Source: Citrobacter amalonaticus (lineage in GTDB: Bacteria > Pseudomonadota > Gammaproteobacteria > Enterobacterales > Enterobacteriaceae). Taken from it: a DNA stretch of 64,000 bases. The position numbers and the translations under genes were made by a program. Positions 33,773 to 44,160 of the stretch are shown here, in pieces. The stretch is taken from the NCBI RefSeq assembly GCF_002918555.1, contig NZ_PQMB01000009.1:62001-126000 (forward strand), given 5' to 3'. The notes beneath the pieces are model-generated. The model had not been told where the DNA came from and ran no database searches. It worked only from the letters and a program-made list of their open reading frames with translations. Numbering within the stretch: the stretch's first letter is position 1; the number at the start of each line of letters is the position of its first letter.

Positions 33773-33787
33773 CCAGGAGGGATTGAT

Positions 33788-34900
33788 ATGCAAACCCTTG
33801 AATTAGAAGCATCCCTGTCAGATGGTGCGAAAAAGAAAATACAGGAAGGTAGCTGGCGGTTTATTGGTGCAACGGTGCAGGACACGACCACCGGTAAAAT
33901 TGTCGCTAACCTGAAGACCGTTGAAAAGAAAGCAGATACCGGTTATACCCCTGCCTTATTTGTTGCGTTAGAGAATGAAATATGTATTTCTCAACAGCTG
34001 ATATCAGCACAGATCAGAGATGAATTCCGGAGTCTCAAGGGCTCTATTGCGGAGGGGATCCGTCAGATTGTGGATAAAGTCGATTTCCAGACAGAGATTA
34101 CCCTCGGGCAACTGATCGGGGAAATTAACCATTTCTTCCTTCAGTGTGACCACCTGAAAAGCGGGGAGTTAAAGAGGGCAGAAACGATACTTCATACTGG
34201 CGGGGTGCTGGCGGCCAGGCTGGCAGGTATGACCGATGTGCTGATCAGGGACTACCTTGGAAACGTCAGAGTGACGATGTCCAGCGGTACGATCAGCTAC
34301 AAGCAGTATCAGGCACTGGGCCCTGATAGCCATGAACGACGCTGGGGCAAGGTCACAGTTCTGACCTATCCGGACCTTCTGACTACACAGGTGAAGCGGT
34401 TTATTCCTGCGCTGACAGAAATCATAAACCGCCTGAACATTATTTCAGTCTGCTTTTACCACGAACTGTACATGGGCTATCAGGATAGCCTGAGCGCACT
34501 GCGTGCACATTTAAAACAACTGCTCGATCAGCTCGTTAATGGCGTTCCGGTAGATAATCGGGAATTCGACGATTATGCTCAGCGTGTCTTTGGAAAGGAC
34601 GACCAGAGGCGCTGGATCCATGATAATGAAGCTGACAGACTGGCGGAACATTATGAAACGTTTTCCCGAAATAATCTGGGAGCGCGAAATTTTCGCCAGA
34701 TATCGTACAGGCCCTCTGACAGGGATCTGGTCCGCAGCGTCAGAGAGGTACTTAACATGATCGACAGTATTGATAACCTTCTGCTCCGGGCTGAAGATCT
34801 GGAGAATGGTTCCCTCCTTGATACCGAATCTGTCGCGCTGCTACGTGAAAATACATTTCCACTCCGTCAGAACAGACCTTTACTACCAGACGATAAATAA
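33788..34900 (+). CDS. Plasmid protein of unknown function
   Basis: A 370-residue soluble protein. Residues 60-125 are helical (ALENEICISQQLISAQIRDE, then SLKGSIAEGIRQIVDKVDF). No known motif seen. Start ATG 33788 follows AGGAGG by eight bases, an excellent site. It is separated from the preceding unknown gene only by a short terminator, and it ends 62 bp before a strong terminator, so the two genes form one unit. Function unknown; the helical scaffold-like make-up and adjacent unknown protein suggest a two-component module. Confidence 0.7.
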   Translation: MQTLELEASLSDGAKKKIQEGSWRFIGATVQDTTTGKIVANLKTVEKKADTGYTPALFVALENEICISQQLISAQIRDEFRSLKGSIAEGIRQIVDKVDFQTEITLGQLIGEINHFFLQCDHLKSGELKRAETILHTGGVLAARLAGMTDVLIRDYLGNVRVTMSSGTISYKQYQALGPDSHERRWGKVTVLTYPDLLTTQVKRFIPALTEIINRLNIISVCFYHELYMGYQDSLSALRAHLKQLLDQLVNGVPVDNREFDDYAQRVFGKDDQRRWIHDNEADRLAEHYETFSRNNLGARNFRQISYRPSDRDLVRSVREVLNMIDSIDNLLLRAEDLENGSLLDTESVALLRENTFPLRQNRPLLPDDK

Positions 34901-34961
34901 GCCGCTGTTAAGACACTTCCATCCAGCGCGACACCCGCGCCAGCAACCAGAGAACAGACAA

Positions 34962-34989
34962 AAGAGCCGCTTCAGCGGCTTTTTGTTTT
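34962..34989 (+). terminator. Rho-independent terminator
   Basis: GAGCCGC-TTCA-GCGGCT followed by TTTTTGTTTT, closing the two-gene unit. Confidence 0.85.
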
Positions 34990-35101
34990 CCGGATAAGAC
35001 TTTTTTCTGATCCTCCTCGAAAATGAGAGAACTCAGGATATGCCAGCCATCTGCATATGCCACATATATACATATGCTGAGCATCTGCCTGTACTGAACA
35101 T

Positions 35102-35425
35102 ATGCACACACCCGGTGCTTTGATCATTCCGGATATGCTCCACACATCCATCTGCTCGTTCATCATGCGCGAGCAACCGGAAGCCGTGCTGAAGCACCTG
35201 AAGCACCTGGAGCAGGCGGTGCTGCGTAACCACCGAATCGTTGTTTCGGCCATTACCTGGGCCGAGATGCGCTTCGGTACCATCCTGCAGTGGGATCGTA
35301 CCGCGGTGGATGCCACCACGGACATTAAAGTGGCACTGCGCCTCGCCGGGACGCCGATCGGCCCGAACGACACGACACTGTGTCGGTGGGAGCGATTCTG
35401 GTGACCAATAATGCGAGGGAGGTCC
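35102..35425 (+). pseudogene. vapC: Decayed VapC-type PIN-domain toxin
   Basis: Reads DMLHTSICSFIMREQPEAVL, VVSAITWAEMRFGT, then jumps to ILQWDRTAVDATTDIKVALR and LAGTPIGPNDT, and finally, in another frame, GAILVTNNAREV. Compared with VapC/MvpA, about 20 residues between FGT and LQWD are missing, the frame is lost after PNDT, and the first catalytic Asp is His (LHTSI in place of LDTSI). No vapB antitoxin is found upstream. Clearly inactive. Confidence 0.8.
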
Positions 35426-35702
35426 GCTCAGTATCACTTCCTGCGACTCCTTGTTTTCCTGTCCCGGTTTCATATCAAATCGTTTTTGAAATAATCACTT
35501 AACGGGCCGACTGGGCGTACGGAGGCATGAAGTGTGGGATCATGATGACAAACTGAAAAAAGAGCAGAGTACCTCCATTACCACGGGCTGGGTAAGCCCG
35601 AGTCTTTGGCATGAATTTAAGGAGAAAAAGCAAACTTAATTCTCATCTGAAAACGGATATGTTCCCTTTACAATGAAAAGCACCAGAGCTTGGGGAGAGT
35701 TG

Positions 35703-35817
35703 AATGTGGACGTTGATCATAAATTTAATGCTTCGCGGTTCTCTGAGTTATCAAAAGTCGCTGGATGATAAAGATGAAAGTTACGGCGCTATTCTGGGAA
35801 TAAAAATTAAATTCTGA
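35703..35817 (+). pseudogene. Possible C-terminal remnant of an outer-membrane beta-barrel protein
   Basis: In one frame NVDVDHKFNASRFSEL, in the next LSYQKSLDDKDESYGAILG ending IKIKF and a stop. The terminal Phe and alternating pattern are those of a final beta-strand. A frame change and no upstream coding part make it a remnant. The rest of 35426-36437 shows no supported gene; an 88-codon frame at 35890-36156 is not called. Confidence 0.35.
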
Positions 35818-36437
35818 ATATTCTTCTCTCCTGGCTGACAGACGGAGGAGGTTTTACTAGGGAATTTATGGAAACCATAAACAAAATGGTTGAGGTTCTT
35901 GTATAAAAAAACGTCTTTTAACTCCAGGAGAGAGCTAAAAGACGCGAAATCATACAAGGCACAGATGGAAAGAGCTTTTTTTAGTGTGTTATATAACTAT
36001 CGGATAAATATCAGTTATCTAAAACTTTTGTATCAGAAACGTGAGCGTAATTGCAAAAGCGACGGGACTAAACCTTATCTGTCAGATGTGAGGCATCATG
36101 TTGTGCCACTGTATATTCTTGTTAGTTTCAACAGTACTGTTCCCATGTTGACGTAATATGAAATGAGGTTATTTGCAGGAGATGGATGAAGGACTTTCTG
36201 TCTGGAAGGTGCATGTTGCTGAAAGCAGTTTCAGGTAATGTTATTTCTACAGTGGATCGTCTGAACACGTTGGGGCTTTTCCCGGGTGAACGAAATTACT
36301 GCTCTGAGTGCAGGTGGTTTTCATGATTCCGATCCTCCATGCAGACATTCGTGGTGTGTCATCGGACGCAAGGTCCGTGTTGTTCACAGGAAAGGGTTTG
36401 AAGTGCAGAACATTATGGCCCTGGTATTTTTAGATTT

Positions 36438-36653
36438 TTATCCACATATCCACTGAATAGATCCAAACAATAGATCCTTAATCAGATCCTATATAGATCC
36501 TATAAAGATCCCCGATCGCTGTAAGCCTTGCCAGCTCTAGGCTGAGAGGCTGTCACCATAAGCTGTAATAGGTAAATTATAAGCTATGATGAGCGTTACA
36601 TAAGATATGACATGCTCAACATATACTGTAGTTAGTAAAAATAATAAGCTATA
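36438..36653. other. RepFIB-type replication origin: DnaA box, GATC cluster and iterons
   Basis: A DnaA box TTATCCACA (36438-36446) is followed by five AGATCC repeats (36459-36511) giving a cluster of Dam sites. Then iterons with core ATAAGCTATA occur at 36558, 36579, 36600 and 36644 (some degenerate). Such repeats on both sides of repA are the mark of RepFIB origins. Confidence 0.75.
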
Positions 36654-36729
36654 GTAAGCAAGAACCTGCACTTCTTGTGTATAACATTGCGTTTGCATTT
36701 CAGGGATCTGAGAGGGCCTGTTTGATTTC

Positions 36730-37791
36730 ATGCACAGGCAGTCGAAACGATCCACAGATCCGGAGCCCGTTTTGGAAAACAAAAACGTTGACCTGATAAA
36801 GCTATTTGAGGAGGTTGATAAGTCCTCCGGAGAGCTTGTCACACTGACACCTAACTCAAATAATACCGTTCAGCCGGTAGCTCTGATGAGACTCGGTGTT
36901 TTTGTTCCTACGCTTAAGTCACTGAAAAACAGCAAAAAAAACACATTATCCAAAACCGATGCTACAGAGGAATTAACCCGCCTGTCTTTAGCCAAAGCGG
37001 AAGGGTTTGATAAGGTTGAGATTACGGGGCCAAGGCTGGATATGGATAATGATTTTAAAACATGGGTCGGAATCATCCATTCTTTTGCTAAATACAAGGT
37101 GATCGGGGATAAGGTACAGCTACCGTTTGTCGAGTTTGCAAAGCTATGCGGGATCCCATCCAGTCAGTCTTCCAGAAAGCTTCGTGAACGCATCAGCCCT
37201 TCACTTAAGCGTATCGCGGGGACGGTGATCTCTTTCTCCCGAACCAATGAAAAGCACACCAAAGAATACATCACGCACCTGGTACAGTCGGCTTATTATG
37301 ATACCGAAAAGGATATCGTGCAGTTGCAGGCGGACCCGCGCCTGTTTGAACTCTATGAATTTGATAAAAAAGTACTTTTGCAACTCAAAGCGATAAATAC
37401 ATTAAAGCGTCGCGAATCCGCGCAGGCGCTGTATACGTTTATCGAAAGCTTGCCGAAGGATCCTGCTCCGATCTCACTTGCGAGGCTCAGAGCTCGTCTC
37501 AGTCTGAGATCTCCTGTTTTTTCACAAAACCAGACCGTACGCCGGGCCATGGAACAGCTCAAAGAGATTGGTTACCTGGATTACACGGAGATCCAGCGTG
37601 GCCGTAGCGTTCTGTTCAATGTTCATTATCGTCGGCCCAAGCTGAAGGCGCCCAGGGATGCCCGTGAAGAAAATCCCCAGCGCCCGTCCAGGGGAGGCGA
37701 AATCAATCCAGAGCTTGCTGAAAAGCTGCAATTACTTCAGAAACTTGGGATCACGATGGATGATCTTGAGAAATTGTTCAGGAATAAGTGA
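36730..37791 (+). CDS. repA: RepFIB replication initiation protein RepA
   Basis: A 353-residue Rep_3-superfamily initiator. From [13 protein letters not shown] (residue 30) to the end it follows RepA of RepFIB replicons (F, P307): [72 protein letters not shown] and [19 protein letters not shown]. Two winged-helix domains bind the iterons. The true start is uncertain: ATG 36730 has no ribosome site, and RepFIB repA is reported to use a non-ATG start; the GAGGAGG at 36808-36814 precedes the DKSSGEL segment. The protein both starts replication and controls its own promoter. Confidence 0.9.
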   Translation: MHRQSKRSTDPEPVLENKNVDLIKLFEEVDKSSGELVTLTPNSNNTVQPVALMRLGVFVPTLKSLKNSKKNTLSKTDATEELTRLSLAKAEGFDKVEITGPRLDMDNDFKTWVGIIHSFAKYKVIGDKVQLPFVEFAKLCGIPSSQSSRKLRERISPSLKRIAGTVISFSRTNEKHTKEYITHLVQSAYYDTEKDIVQLQADPRLFELYEFDKKVLLQLKAINTLKRRESAQALYTFIESLPKDPAPISLARLRARLSLRSPVFSQNQTVRRAMEQLKEIGYLDYTEIQRGRSVLFNVHYRRPKLKAPRDAREENPQRPSRGGEINPELAEKLQLLQKLGITMDDLEKLFRNK

Positions 37792-37793
37792 AC

Positions 37794-37965
37794 ATAAGCT
37801 ATAGCAAGTACACTCCACCGATTATGTCACCCTGACTGCTCTCAGCGACGGGATCCTTCACTCATAACCGCTATTTATGCTCTCTATAGATTATAGTTAC
37901 TCGTTATAATTTATAAATATGCAGAAACAGGGCGGAATTACTCGCTACAGTTTATATAAGCTATA
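37794..37965. repeat. Downstream RepFIB iterons
   Basis: ATAAGCTATA occurs at 37794-37803 and 37956-37965, with degenerate copies between (CTATAGATTATAG near 37884). In RepFIB replicons this downstream set helps copy number control and incompatibility. From 37966 to 38380 I see no gene. Confidence 0.65.
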
Positions 37966-38380
37966 GAGAGAAGAATGATTCACTCCCATAAACCCTGTGA
38001 GCGGCGTTCAGGGCACTGACGGCGTCGCAAAGGCGTACGTGTATCGCCTTTCTCATCTCAGTGGTCCGGGCGTAAAACGCAGATGACATCGTAAAGGGCT
38101 GGTAACAGAGCATCTATTGTTGCTACATCTGGCGGCCAGCACCGCAGAATCAGGAATCTGACTTGCGTGGATGATTTCACTAAGGAATGTCTGACGGAAC
38201 GGACTCATTTACGCAGGCTGTGTGCCGGCATGACCTGACAGACAGCCTCTTCCTTAAACTCAGGGCCCGTTGATTCTCCTGTGCTCAAACTACAGGGATG
38301 ATTTGTCTACGGGCCTGGAGGCTCTCCTGTCGCGAATCCTGGGGCAGGTCATCGCGTTACGTCAAAATTGGCAGGTTGAT

Positions 38381-39901
38381 TTATCTCAGCCACGTATCGT
38401 AAAACTCGTTTCCGGGTACAGGTTTGCCGTAATAGAAACCCTGTAGCCAGGTTGGATTCAGGATCTTCATGCTGGCAACCTGATCTTCGGTTTCGACACC
38501 CTCGATCACTGTCTTCATATCCACCTTATGGGAGATATCAATAATGCTGGCAATGAGATGATCTTTTGCGTTTTCTGGCGTCAAATGGGAAATGAATTTA
38601 CGATCAACTTTCAGGATATCTAATTTATAATCATGAAGATAACTAAGGTTAGAATACCCGGTCCCGAAATCGTCAATGGCGACTAACACGCCCAGGCTCT
38701 GCAGTTTGCCGAGGACTTCCTTAATGCGTTTATTGTCGTTAAGTAATTCACTTTCGGTGATTTCCACCACCAGTTGGATTTTGTTCGGCTTAAAGCCACG
38801 CAGGAAATTACAACAGTCATCAACAATATCATCGGACATCATATGCTGAGAGCTGAAGTTGATGCTGACGTGGAAGCCATCCGGCAGCGAAGGCTGAATG
38901 GGGAGCAACCAGGTCTTTACCTGGGCCATAAGCTGGCGCGTCATTGGCACGACCAGGCCGGACTCTTCTGCGAGTGGGATGAACTGGTTTGGCGGAATAA
39001 TACCATCCTCATGAGAGATCCAACGCGCCAGAACCTCGCATCCGATGATTTTCTCATCCATGGCCGACATTTGTGGCTGGAAGTACGGGCGGACTTCACC
39101 TTTCTCAATCGCGACTTCAAATTTAGTGCGTAAGGACTGCGGTTTGCCGACAATCCTCCACACCCAGAAGGAGACGATTGGGCCTGCACACATGAACATC
39201 AGGAAAAGCGTGGTTTCAGAGAGGAGCTGCTTAAAACAGCTGCGTTCATCAACGACGCTGTAAAACAGCTCATATTTATACTCTTCAGATTGTACGGAAG
39301 TGATGCGCTCTTTTTCCCTGACCGGACGCTGCGCGCTGACTTTACCGGAGCTGCTCAGATAGCCTGAATCGATTTTAATGTATAATTTCTCAGCATCTGT
39401 TCGTCCTACAATGTCATTATCAAAGTAGAACGTGGGGATACTGGCGATGAGATAATGTTGCCCAAAGAGGCGTTTCAGGTTCACCGTCATCGTGACTTTT
39501 TGCGGAATAGGACCATAGCTAAGCGAGAGTACTTTCCCATCCTGGAAGTATTCACCGACCGGAATAGAGACCTCTCCCGATGTGGAAGTGCAGACAATAT
39601 TCTTATCATCGGCTATGCTGAACGAACGTGAATACGGTGTGAATGTTGCCAGTTGAGTCAGTAAATCGCCTGTTTCACCACAGACGCCATTGTAGAGCAG
39701 GGCGGCCTTGTCCATTGAACCGGAAACGACATCGAGTAATTGATCTATACGTTGCAACGTACCGTTAAGCACGAGCTCGTCATTCGCATTATTTTTACTT
39801 TCAACCTCGGCGGTAATAATAAATAGCCCAAACGCCCACACGGATAAGCCGCAAACTAACGTCATAATCACATTTTTAAGTAGCTGGCTGCTTTTAATCA
39901 C
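38381..39901 (-). CDS. CSS-motif EAL-domain cyclic-di-GMP phosphodiesterase
   Basis: A 506-residue inner-membrane protein. One TM (about 10-30), a periplasmic CSS-type sensor (residues 31-230, Cys74 and Cys104 in CTS), a second TM (230-250), and a complete EAL domain: Glu289 (EVL), Asn348, Glu380, Asp410-Asp411 (DDFGTGYSN), Lys431 and Glu470. It should hydrolyse c-di-GMP to pGpG, favouring motility. E. coli PdeC-type enzymes use the two cysteines to sense periplasmic redox state. GTG 39901 is the likely start. It is divergent from the GGDEF gene. Confidence 0.9.
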   Translation of the reverse strand: MIKSSQLLKNVIMTLVCGLSVWAFGLFIITAEVESKNNANDELVLNGTLQRIDQLLDVVSGSMDKAALLYNGVCGETGDLLTQLATFTPYSRSFSIADDKNIVCTSTSGEVSIPVGEYFQDGKVLSLSYGPIPQKVTMTVNLKRLFGQHYLIASIPTFYFDNDIVGRTDAEKLYIKIDSGYLSSSGKVSAQRPVREKERITSVQSEEYKYELFYSVVDERSCFKQLLSETTLFLMFMCAGPIVSFWVWRIVGKPQSLRTKFEVAIEKGEVRPYFQPQMSAMDEKIIGCEVLARWISHEDGIIPPNQFIPLAEESGLVVPMTRQLMAQVKTWLLPIQPSLPDGFHVSINFSSQHMMSDDIVDDCCNFLRGFKPNKIQLVVEITESELLNDNKRIKEVLGKLQSLGVLVAIDDFGTGYSNLSYLHDYKLDILKVDRKFISHLTPENAKDHLIASIIDISHKVDMKTVIEGVETEDQVASMKILNPTWLQGFYYGKPVPGNEFYDTWLR

Positions 39902-40516
39902 CTAACGTTCCATAACAGTAATACATGCACAGGTAGGCCGTTCATGCTCCGCTAATTATATCTACGAGGATGAAAAGCAGGATTTACCTGCAACGGTGAA
40001 TGTAAGAGTCATCTATGATACACAAGTTTTTTGGTCGTTATCAAACTATATATAATTGCCCCTCTTTGTGTTTGTTTTTGAATTTTTTCATTTATATCAA
40101 TTGGTTAAGTGTTGGCTTTGCTGAGGGCTTAATTGTCAATTAATGTATTAGCCCCCAAAAGAGTCGTCTTATTACCGGATACGGCAGAGCACATATGCTT
40201 GCCGCTATCCATGAATGCCGTATTTCATAAGGTTTGCTGTGCAATATTACACTCACATTTTAAAAAGTTTAAAAATCGCACCGGCAAATTAAAAAAAAAG
40301 CAAGACTAAACAAACCTTAAACAATCTTCATTTTTTCACTTTCACGTTATGCCGCGGTTTTTGTTGAGTGTATGAAAAATTTGTATAGAGCATCGTAAGG
40401 TATTGATTAAAAATGTTACAGTAAGCTGTTTTTTCCACGATCCTTTTGCTTTGTAATAGTATCACATGTGAACATTTCTGTTTGCCCGAGTATTTTGACT
40501 CTAAATACCGAATGTA
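39902..40516. other. Divergent promoter region between EAL and GGDEF genes
   Basis: About 600 bp, AT-rich with long A and T runs, no supported gene. It must hold the promoters of both c-di-GMP genes. I could not identify a good sigma-28 site here; AT-richness would suit H-NS binding. Confidence 0.5.
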
Positions 40517-42079
40517 TTGGCGGTAGATGTTTTCTTACACTCTGTCGTCCCAAACGTCCAGTTGAGAAAAACGGTGAATTTTTCAAGAAAAATAAACACG
40601 GGTATTTTTATTCTAATGTTTATGATCCTGACGACAAGTTATTATGTTGTTGATAACTTGAGAACAAAAGTCAGCAATGTTTATCTGGATATCAGTCGAA
40701 ACTATACTTCAAATATTGCTAAGCTTTATATCGACGAAATACTCTCCACCGTAGAATCAAAAATCATTGCTGCCAGTCGTGACCTGGGTCGTAGAGAGAT
40801 TGACATGAGCCATGCGCAGGAAGATGTGTTACGAAGCGTGGTGTCTATTCTCGATAATTCACCGGAGTTAGATGCCATTATCATGACGGATAAAGAGGGG
40901 AAATTTGTCCGGGTTCCTGACAATGATAACAAAGACATATTCCCGGATAATTCAATTAAACAGCGTGCCTGGTTTATCCATGAAGCTAACTCTCCTTTTC
41001 ATATCCGGTTTACCGAGCCACATAGCGATATATTCACCGGTGTCGCGACGGTCACCGTTTCCGCCCCCATGCTCAATCAGTATGGAAAGTTCAATGGGGT
41101 GCTGGCTTTCGATATTAACCTTCTGAAAATAAACAAAAATATGGAAAAAATGCGCCCTCCGATAGAGGGGCGTATTATTTTGCTCTCCAGCAGCGGGCAG
41201 CATATTGCGGATGATATGATTGACAATAACTGGGAGCCCGACAATATCGACAGCATCTATCCGTTACTGAAGAGGCACGGCGGTAAGTACTATGATTCGG
41301 GCAGCAATGCCTGGTTTTTTTCCTATCAGTTTGAAGGCCCACGGTGGACGCTCATTTATACCATCAGCAACAAACACTTACAGGAACAAGTCTGGGCGGA
41401 AACGCAGGGCGTGGTTTATGGATTTGTTGTTTTAACGATCATCGTGCTGTCTTTCGGGTTTTACCTCAAGTATCACTGGGGTAAAAAGCTGTTTAACATC
41501 ATTGGTCATATTAAAACGGGTACCCCTGAAGGGCATGACAATCTGGAAAACATTCTCTCTCAGGAAATTCATCTCAGTAAAAACCGTGAGAAGACCCTGA
41601 CCAGTGAGAGTCAATGTGACGCCTTAACCGGGGCACTGAATCGAAGAGCGATGGAAAGCGATCTTGAAAAAAGAATTGCGGAGAAAAAAGCGTTCTCTTT
41701 TTCACTGATTGACGTGGATAACTTTAAAAATATTAATGACAAATATGGGCATGTTGCGGGTGACGCGGTTCTTAAAGGGATTGCTGCACAATGCCAGGAT
41801 ATTGTTGAAATCTACGGGTGTCACCTGTACCGCTATGGCGGAGAAGAATTTGCGATTATTTTTGACAAAATGACCATTGAACAAGCCGTTATGGTACTTA
41901 AGAAATGCCATACGGCAGTGCGCGACCGCGAATGGCGGGAAGCCGATTTAACGGTCACGTTCAGCGCGGGAGTATCGCAGTTCCAGAATCAAGAAAAACA
42001 CGAACTTATAGAGCAGGTCGATCGTTTACTGTATCAGGCTAAGCAGGCGGGGAAAGACAGAACCGCCTTTTTGAGCTGA
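40517..42079 (+). CDS. Membrane dCACHE-GGDEF diguanylate cyclase
   Basis: A protein of up to 520 residues: TM near residues 28-48, a periplasmic double-CACHE sensor (about 50-290), a second TM (about 300-320), and a C-terminal GGDEF domain with active-site GGEEF (about 440-444) and DALTGALNRRA (about 370). The inhibitory RxxD site five residues before GGEEF is absent (YGCH), so no product inhibition is expected. It should make c-di-GMP. The N-terminus is uncertain: TTG 40517 lacks a ribosome site, and GTG 40574 is an alternative. It lies upstream of the chemoreceptor. Confidence 0.88.
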   Translation: MAVDVFLHSVVPNVQLRKTVNFSRKINTGIFILMFMILTTSYYVVDNLRTKVSNVYLDISRNYTSNIAKLYIDEILSTVESKIIAASRDLGRREIDMSHAQEDVLRSVVSILDNSPELDAIIMTDKEGKFVRVPDNDNKDIFPDNSIKQRAWFIHEANSPFHIRFTEPHSDIFTGVATVTVSAPMLNQYGKFNGVLAFDINLLKINKNMEKMRPPIEGRIILLSSSGQHIADDMIDNNWEPDNIDSIYPLLKRHGGKYYDSGSNAWFFSYQFEGPRWTLIYTISNKHLQEQVWAETQGVVYGFVVLTIIVLSFGFYLKYHWGKKLFNIIGHIKTGTPEGHDNLENILSQEIHLSKNREKTLTSESQCDALTGALNRRAMESDLEKRIAEKKAFSFSLIDVDNFKNINDKYGHVAGDAVLKGIAAQCQDIVEIYGCHLYRYGGEEFAIIFDKMTIEQAVMVLKKCHTAVRDREWREADLTVTFSAGVSQFQNQEKHELIEQVDRLLYQAKQAGKDRTAFLS

Positions 42080-42289
42080 CTGACTCAGCCTGTTAATGGA
42101 AAAAGCCGCTTACGTTGCTCTGATTTTTGATCCCCGGAACACGACATACCGTGGACATGACCTCTGTTTTCACTGGCTGTGGGAGCGGAAGGTCGTTTTG
42201 CCGGGATGCCCGCCAATCTGTTGAACTGTGTGATATTTGTATTTGTTTGAAAATAACATCACTTAATGGACTTTTCTTGAGTTCTGTCT

Positions 42290-42316
42290 TTCAGTTTTTT
42301 TTTCGGAAACCGATAT
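42290..42316 (+). promoter_or_regulatory. Sigma-28 (FliA) promoter of the chemoreceptor gene
   Basis: TTCAGTTT-N11-ACCGATAT against the consensus TAAAGTTT-N11-GCCGATAA, 32 bp before the start codon. The -10 and spacing fit closely. Confidence 0.7.
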
Positions 42317-42348
42317 ATGACATAAGGCTCTCTCAGGAAACAGGAAAG

Positions 42349-43905
42349 ATGTTAAATCGGATTAAAATTACTACGAGTCTGATGATTGCTCTGGCTCTGC
42401 TGGGCATACTACAGTTGGCTTCAAGTGGGTTGTTTTTCCAGTCATTAGAAGATGAAAAGGATAATCTTGTTCATTTGCAAGAAGTTCGAATGCAACAAGA
42501 AACGCTTAATCAGACATGGTCTGCCATGTTGCAAACGCGTAATGTGCTGAACCGCGCTGCAATACGCTACCTCATGGATCTTAATAATACAGGGGCGGGA
42601 GAAACGGTTCCTGAATTATTAACGACTGCCAAAAAAATGTTGCAGCAGGCTAACAAGTTTTGGGATGAGCATAAATCCCTTGAGCACGATCCGCGAATTA
42701 GCTCTGTGGTGATTTCCCGCGTCGCCCGTGATTTTGATATTTATAATGGTGCGTTAGCCGATCTTATCCATATGCTGGGATCAAACGATCTTGATGGTGC
42801 GCTCAACCAGCCAACGCAACGCATGCAGGATACGCTGGAAGAAAGCTACAACCAGTACCTGTACGAAATTACGAATATTTATGAGGATGTAAAAGAAGAG
42901 GCGGACAGTACGATAAAGCTGGCGAAATTGACGCTGCTCGGCGTTTTGCTGAGCATGGTCCTGGTTTTCGTTCTGATCTGGTATGGCATTCGTTATGTCC
43001 TCATTCGGCCGATCAATTCGTTGTTAGAGAGCATCCGCCAAATTGCAAAAGGCGATCTCATCTACCATATTGATGTTCAGGGGACCAATGAGGTCGGTAT
43101 GCTGGCCTCGACCCTGCGCGAGATGCAAAATGAACTGGCGAGAACCGTTGGTGAAGTTCGCAATGGTGTTGATGCTATCTATGCCGGGGCAAGTGAAATT
43201 TCCGTTGGCAACAACGATCTTTCTGCGCGTACTGAACAGCAGGCCGCTTCGCTGGAAGAAACGGCCGCCAGCATGGAAGAGCTGACCGCAACGGTAAAAC
43301 AGAACGCAGAAAATGCGAAGCAGGCGAGCCAGCTGGCATTGCTGGCCTCTGAAACGGCGGTTCGCGGTGGCAACGTGGTGGATAACGTGGTTAACACCAT
43401 GAACGAGATTGCCGACAGTTCGCAGAAAATTGCGGATATCACCAACGTTATTGATGGTATCGCTTTCCAGACGAATATCCTGGCGCTCAACGCTGCCGTT
43501 GAAGCCGCGCGTGCGGGCGAGCAGGGCCGGGGCTTTGCCGTCGTCGCCAGCGAGGTACGGAGTCTGGCGCAGCGAAGCGCTCAGGCAGCAAAAGAGATCA
43601 AAATCTTAATTGATGAGTCCGTAGGTAAAGTTTCAACAGGCTCCACGCAGGTTGAAAGCGCAGGCGAAACGATGGAGGAAATCGTGGGGGCCGTCAGTCG
43701 CGTGACCGATATTATGAACGAAATCGCGTCAGCGTCTGATGAGCAGAGCCGCGGGATTGAGCAGGTGACAAAGGCCGTGACGGAAATGGACCGCGTGACT
43801 CAGCAGAACAGTTCGCTGGTTGAGGAATCCGCATCAGCTGCTGTCTCGCTTGAACAGCAGGCGGGCCGCCTCAATCACGCCGTTGCGGTGTTTCACATCA
43901 AATAG
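42349..43905 (+). CDS. Methyl-accepting chemotaxis protein (Tar/Tsr type)
   Basis: A 518-residue chemoreceptor from ATG 42349 ([19 protein letters not shown]), right after CAGGAAAG; the longer frame has no site. TM1 about residues 8-28, four-helix-bundle ligand domain, TM2 about 193-213, HAMP, then the signalling domain with [20 protein letters not shown] and the hairpin tip [20 protein letters not shown]. No NWETF pentapeptide at the C-terminus (ends AVFHIK), so it would depend on other receptors or lacks strong adaptation. A sigma-28 promoter precedes it. Ligand unknown. Confidence 0.92.
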   Translation: MLNRIKITTSLMIALALLGILQLASSGLFFQSLEDEKDNLVHLQEVRMQQETLNQTWSAMLQTRNVLNRAAIRYLMDLNNTGAGETVPELLTTAKKMLQQANKFWDEHKSLEHDPRISSVVISRVARDFDIYNGALADLIHMLGSNDLDGALNQPTQRMQDTLEESYNQYLYEITNIYEDVKEEADSTIKLAKLTLLGVLLSMVLVFVLIWYGIRYVLIRPINSLLESIRQIAKGDLIYHIDVQGTNEVGMLASTLREMQNELARTVGEVRNGVDAIYAGASEISVGNNDLSARTEQQAASLEETAASMEELTATVKQNAENAKQASQLALLASETAVRGGNVVDNVVNTMNEIADSSQKIADITNVIDGIAFQTNILALNAAVEAARAGEQGRGFAVVASEVRSLAQRSAQAAKEIKILIDESVGKVSTGSTQVESAGETMEEIVGAVSRVTDIMNEIASASDEQSRGIEQVTKAVTEMDRVTQQNSSLVEESASAAVSLEQQAGRLNHAVAVFHIK

Positions 43906-44087
43906 ATATCGTAATTAAGACCGTTCAGCCACAGGGTATCCCGTCAGCCTTAAAACAGACGGGATACCTGACAACTCTCACCACGTTCGTTTAATACTAA
44001 AAAATCTTATCCGGGGGCATACACCAGTGCCTCCCGGATGAGTATGGACTCAAGCGCTTCCCGTAACAGATGTTGGCTATATCGCAG

Positions 44088-44118
44088 AACTCTCCGCTGT
44101 TTCGGCGGAGAGTTTTTA
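44088..44118 (+). terminator. Terminator between the chemoreceptor and srfC
   Basis: Stem AACTCTCCGC / GCGGAGAGTT with a seven-base loop and TTTT after it. Another inverted repeat (GGTATCCCGTC / GACGGGATACC, 43935-43968) lies upstream without T-run. Confidence 0.75.
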
Positions 44119-44160
44119 CATTGAAGAGGGATGTGTTGCCCCGCAATCGTCGGGGGCAGT

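Noticed and set aside
35890..36156. Eighty-eight-codon ORF in the spacer before the origin
   Set aside because: No ribosome site or family resemblance; lies in a region of gene remnants.
36440..36660. Possible CRISPR-like array at the AGATCC repeats
   Set aside because: Repeat units are six or seven bases with irregular spacing beside a DnaA box; this is a replication origin. No CRISPR array or cas gene was found in the window.
40257..40300. Possible sigma-28 promoter AAAAGTTT near the EAL/GGDEF spacer
   Set aside because: The region 11 bp downstream (CGGCAAAT) does not resemble GCCGATAA.
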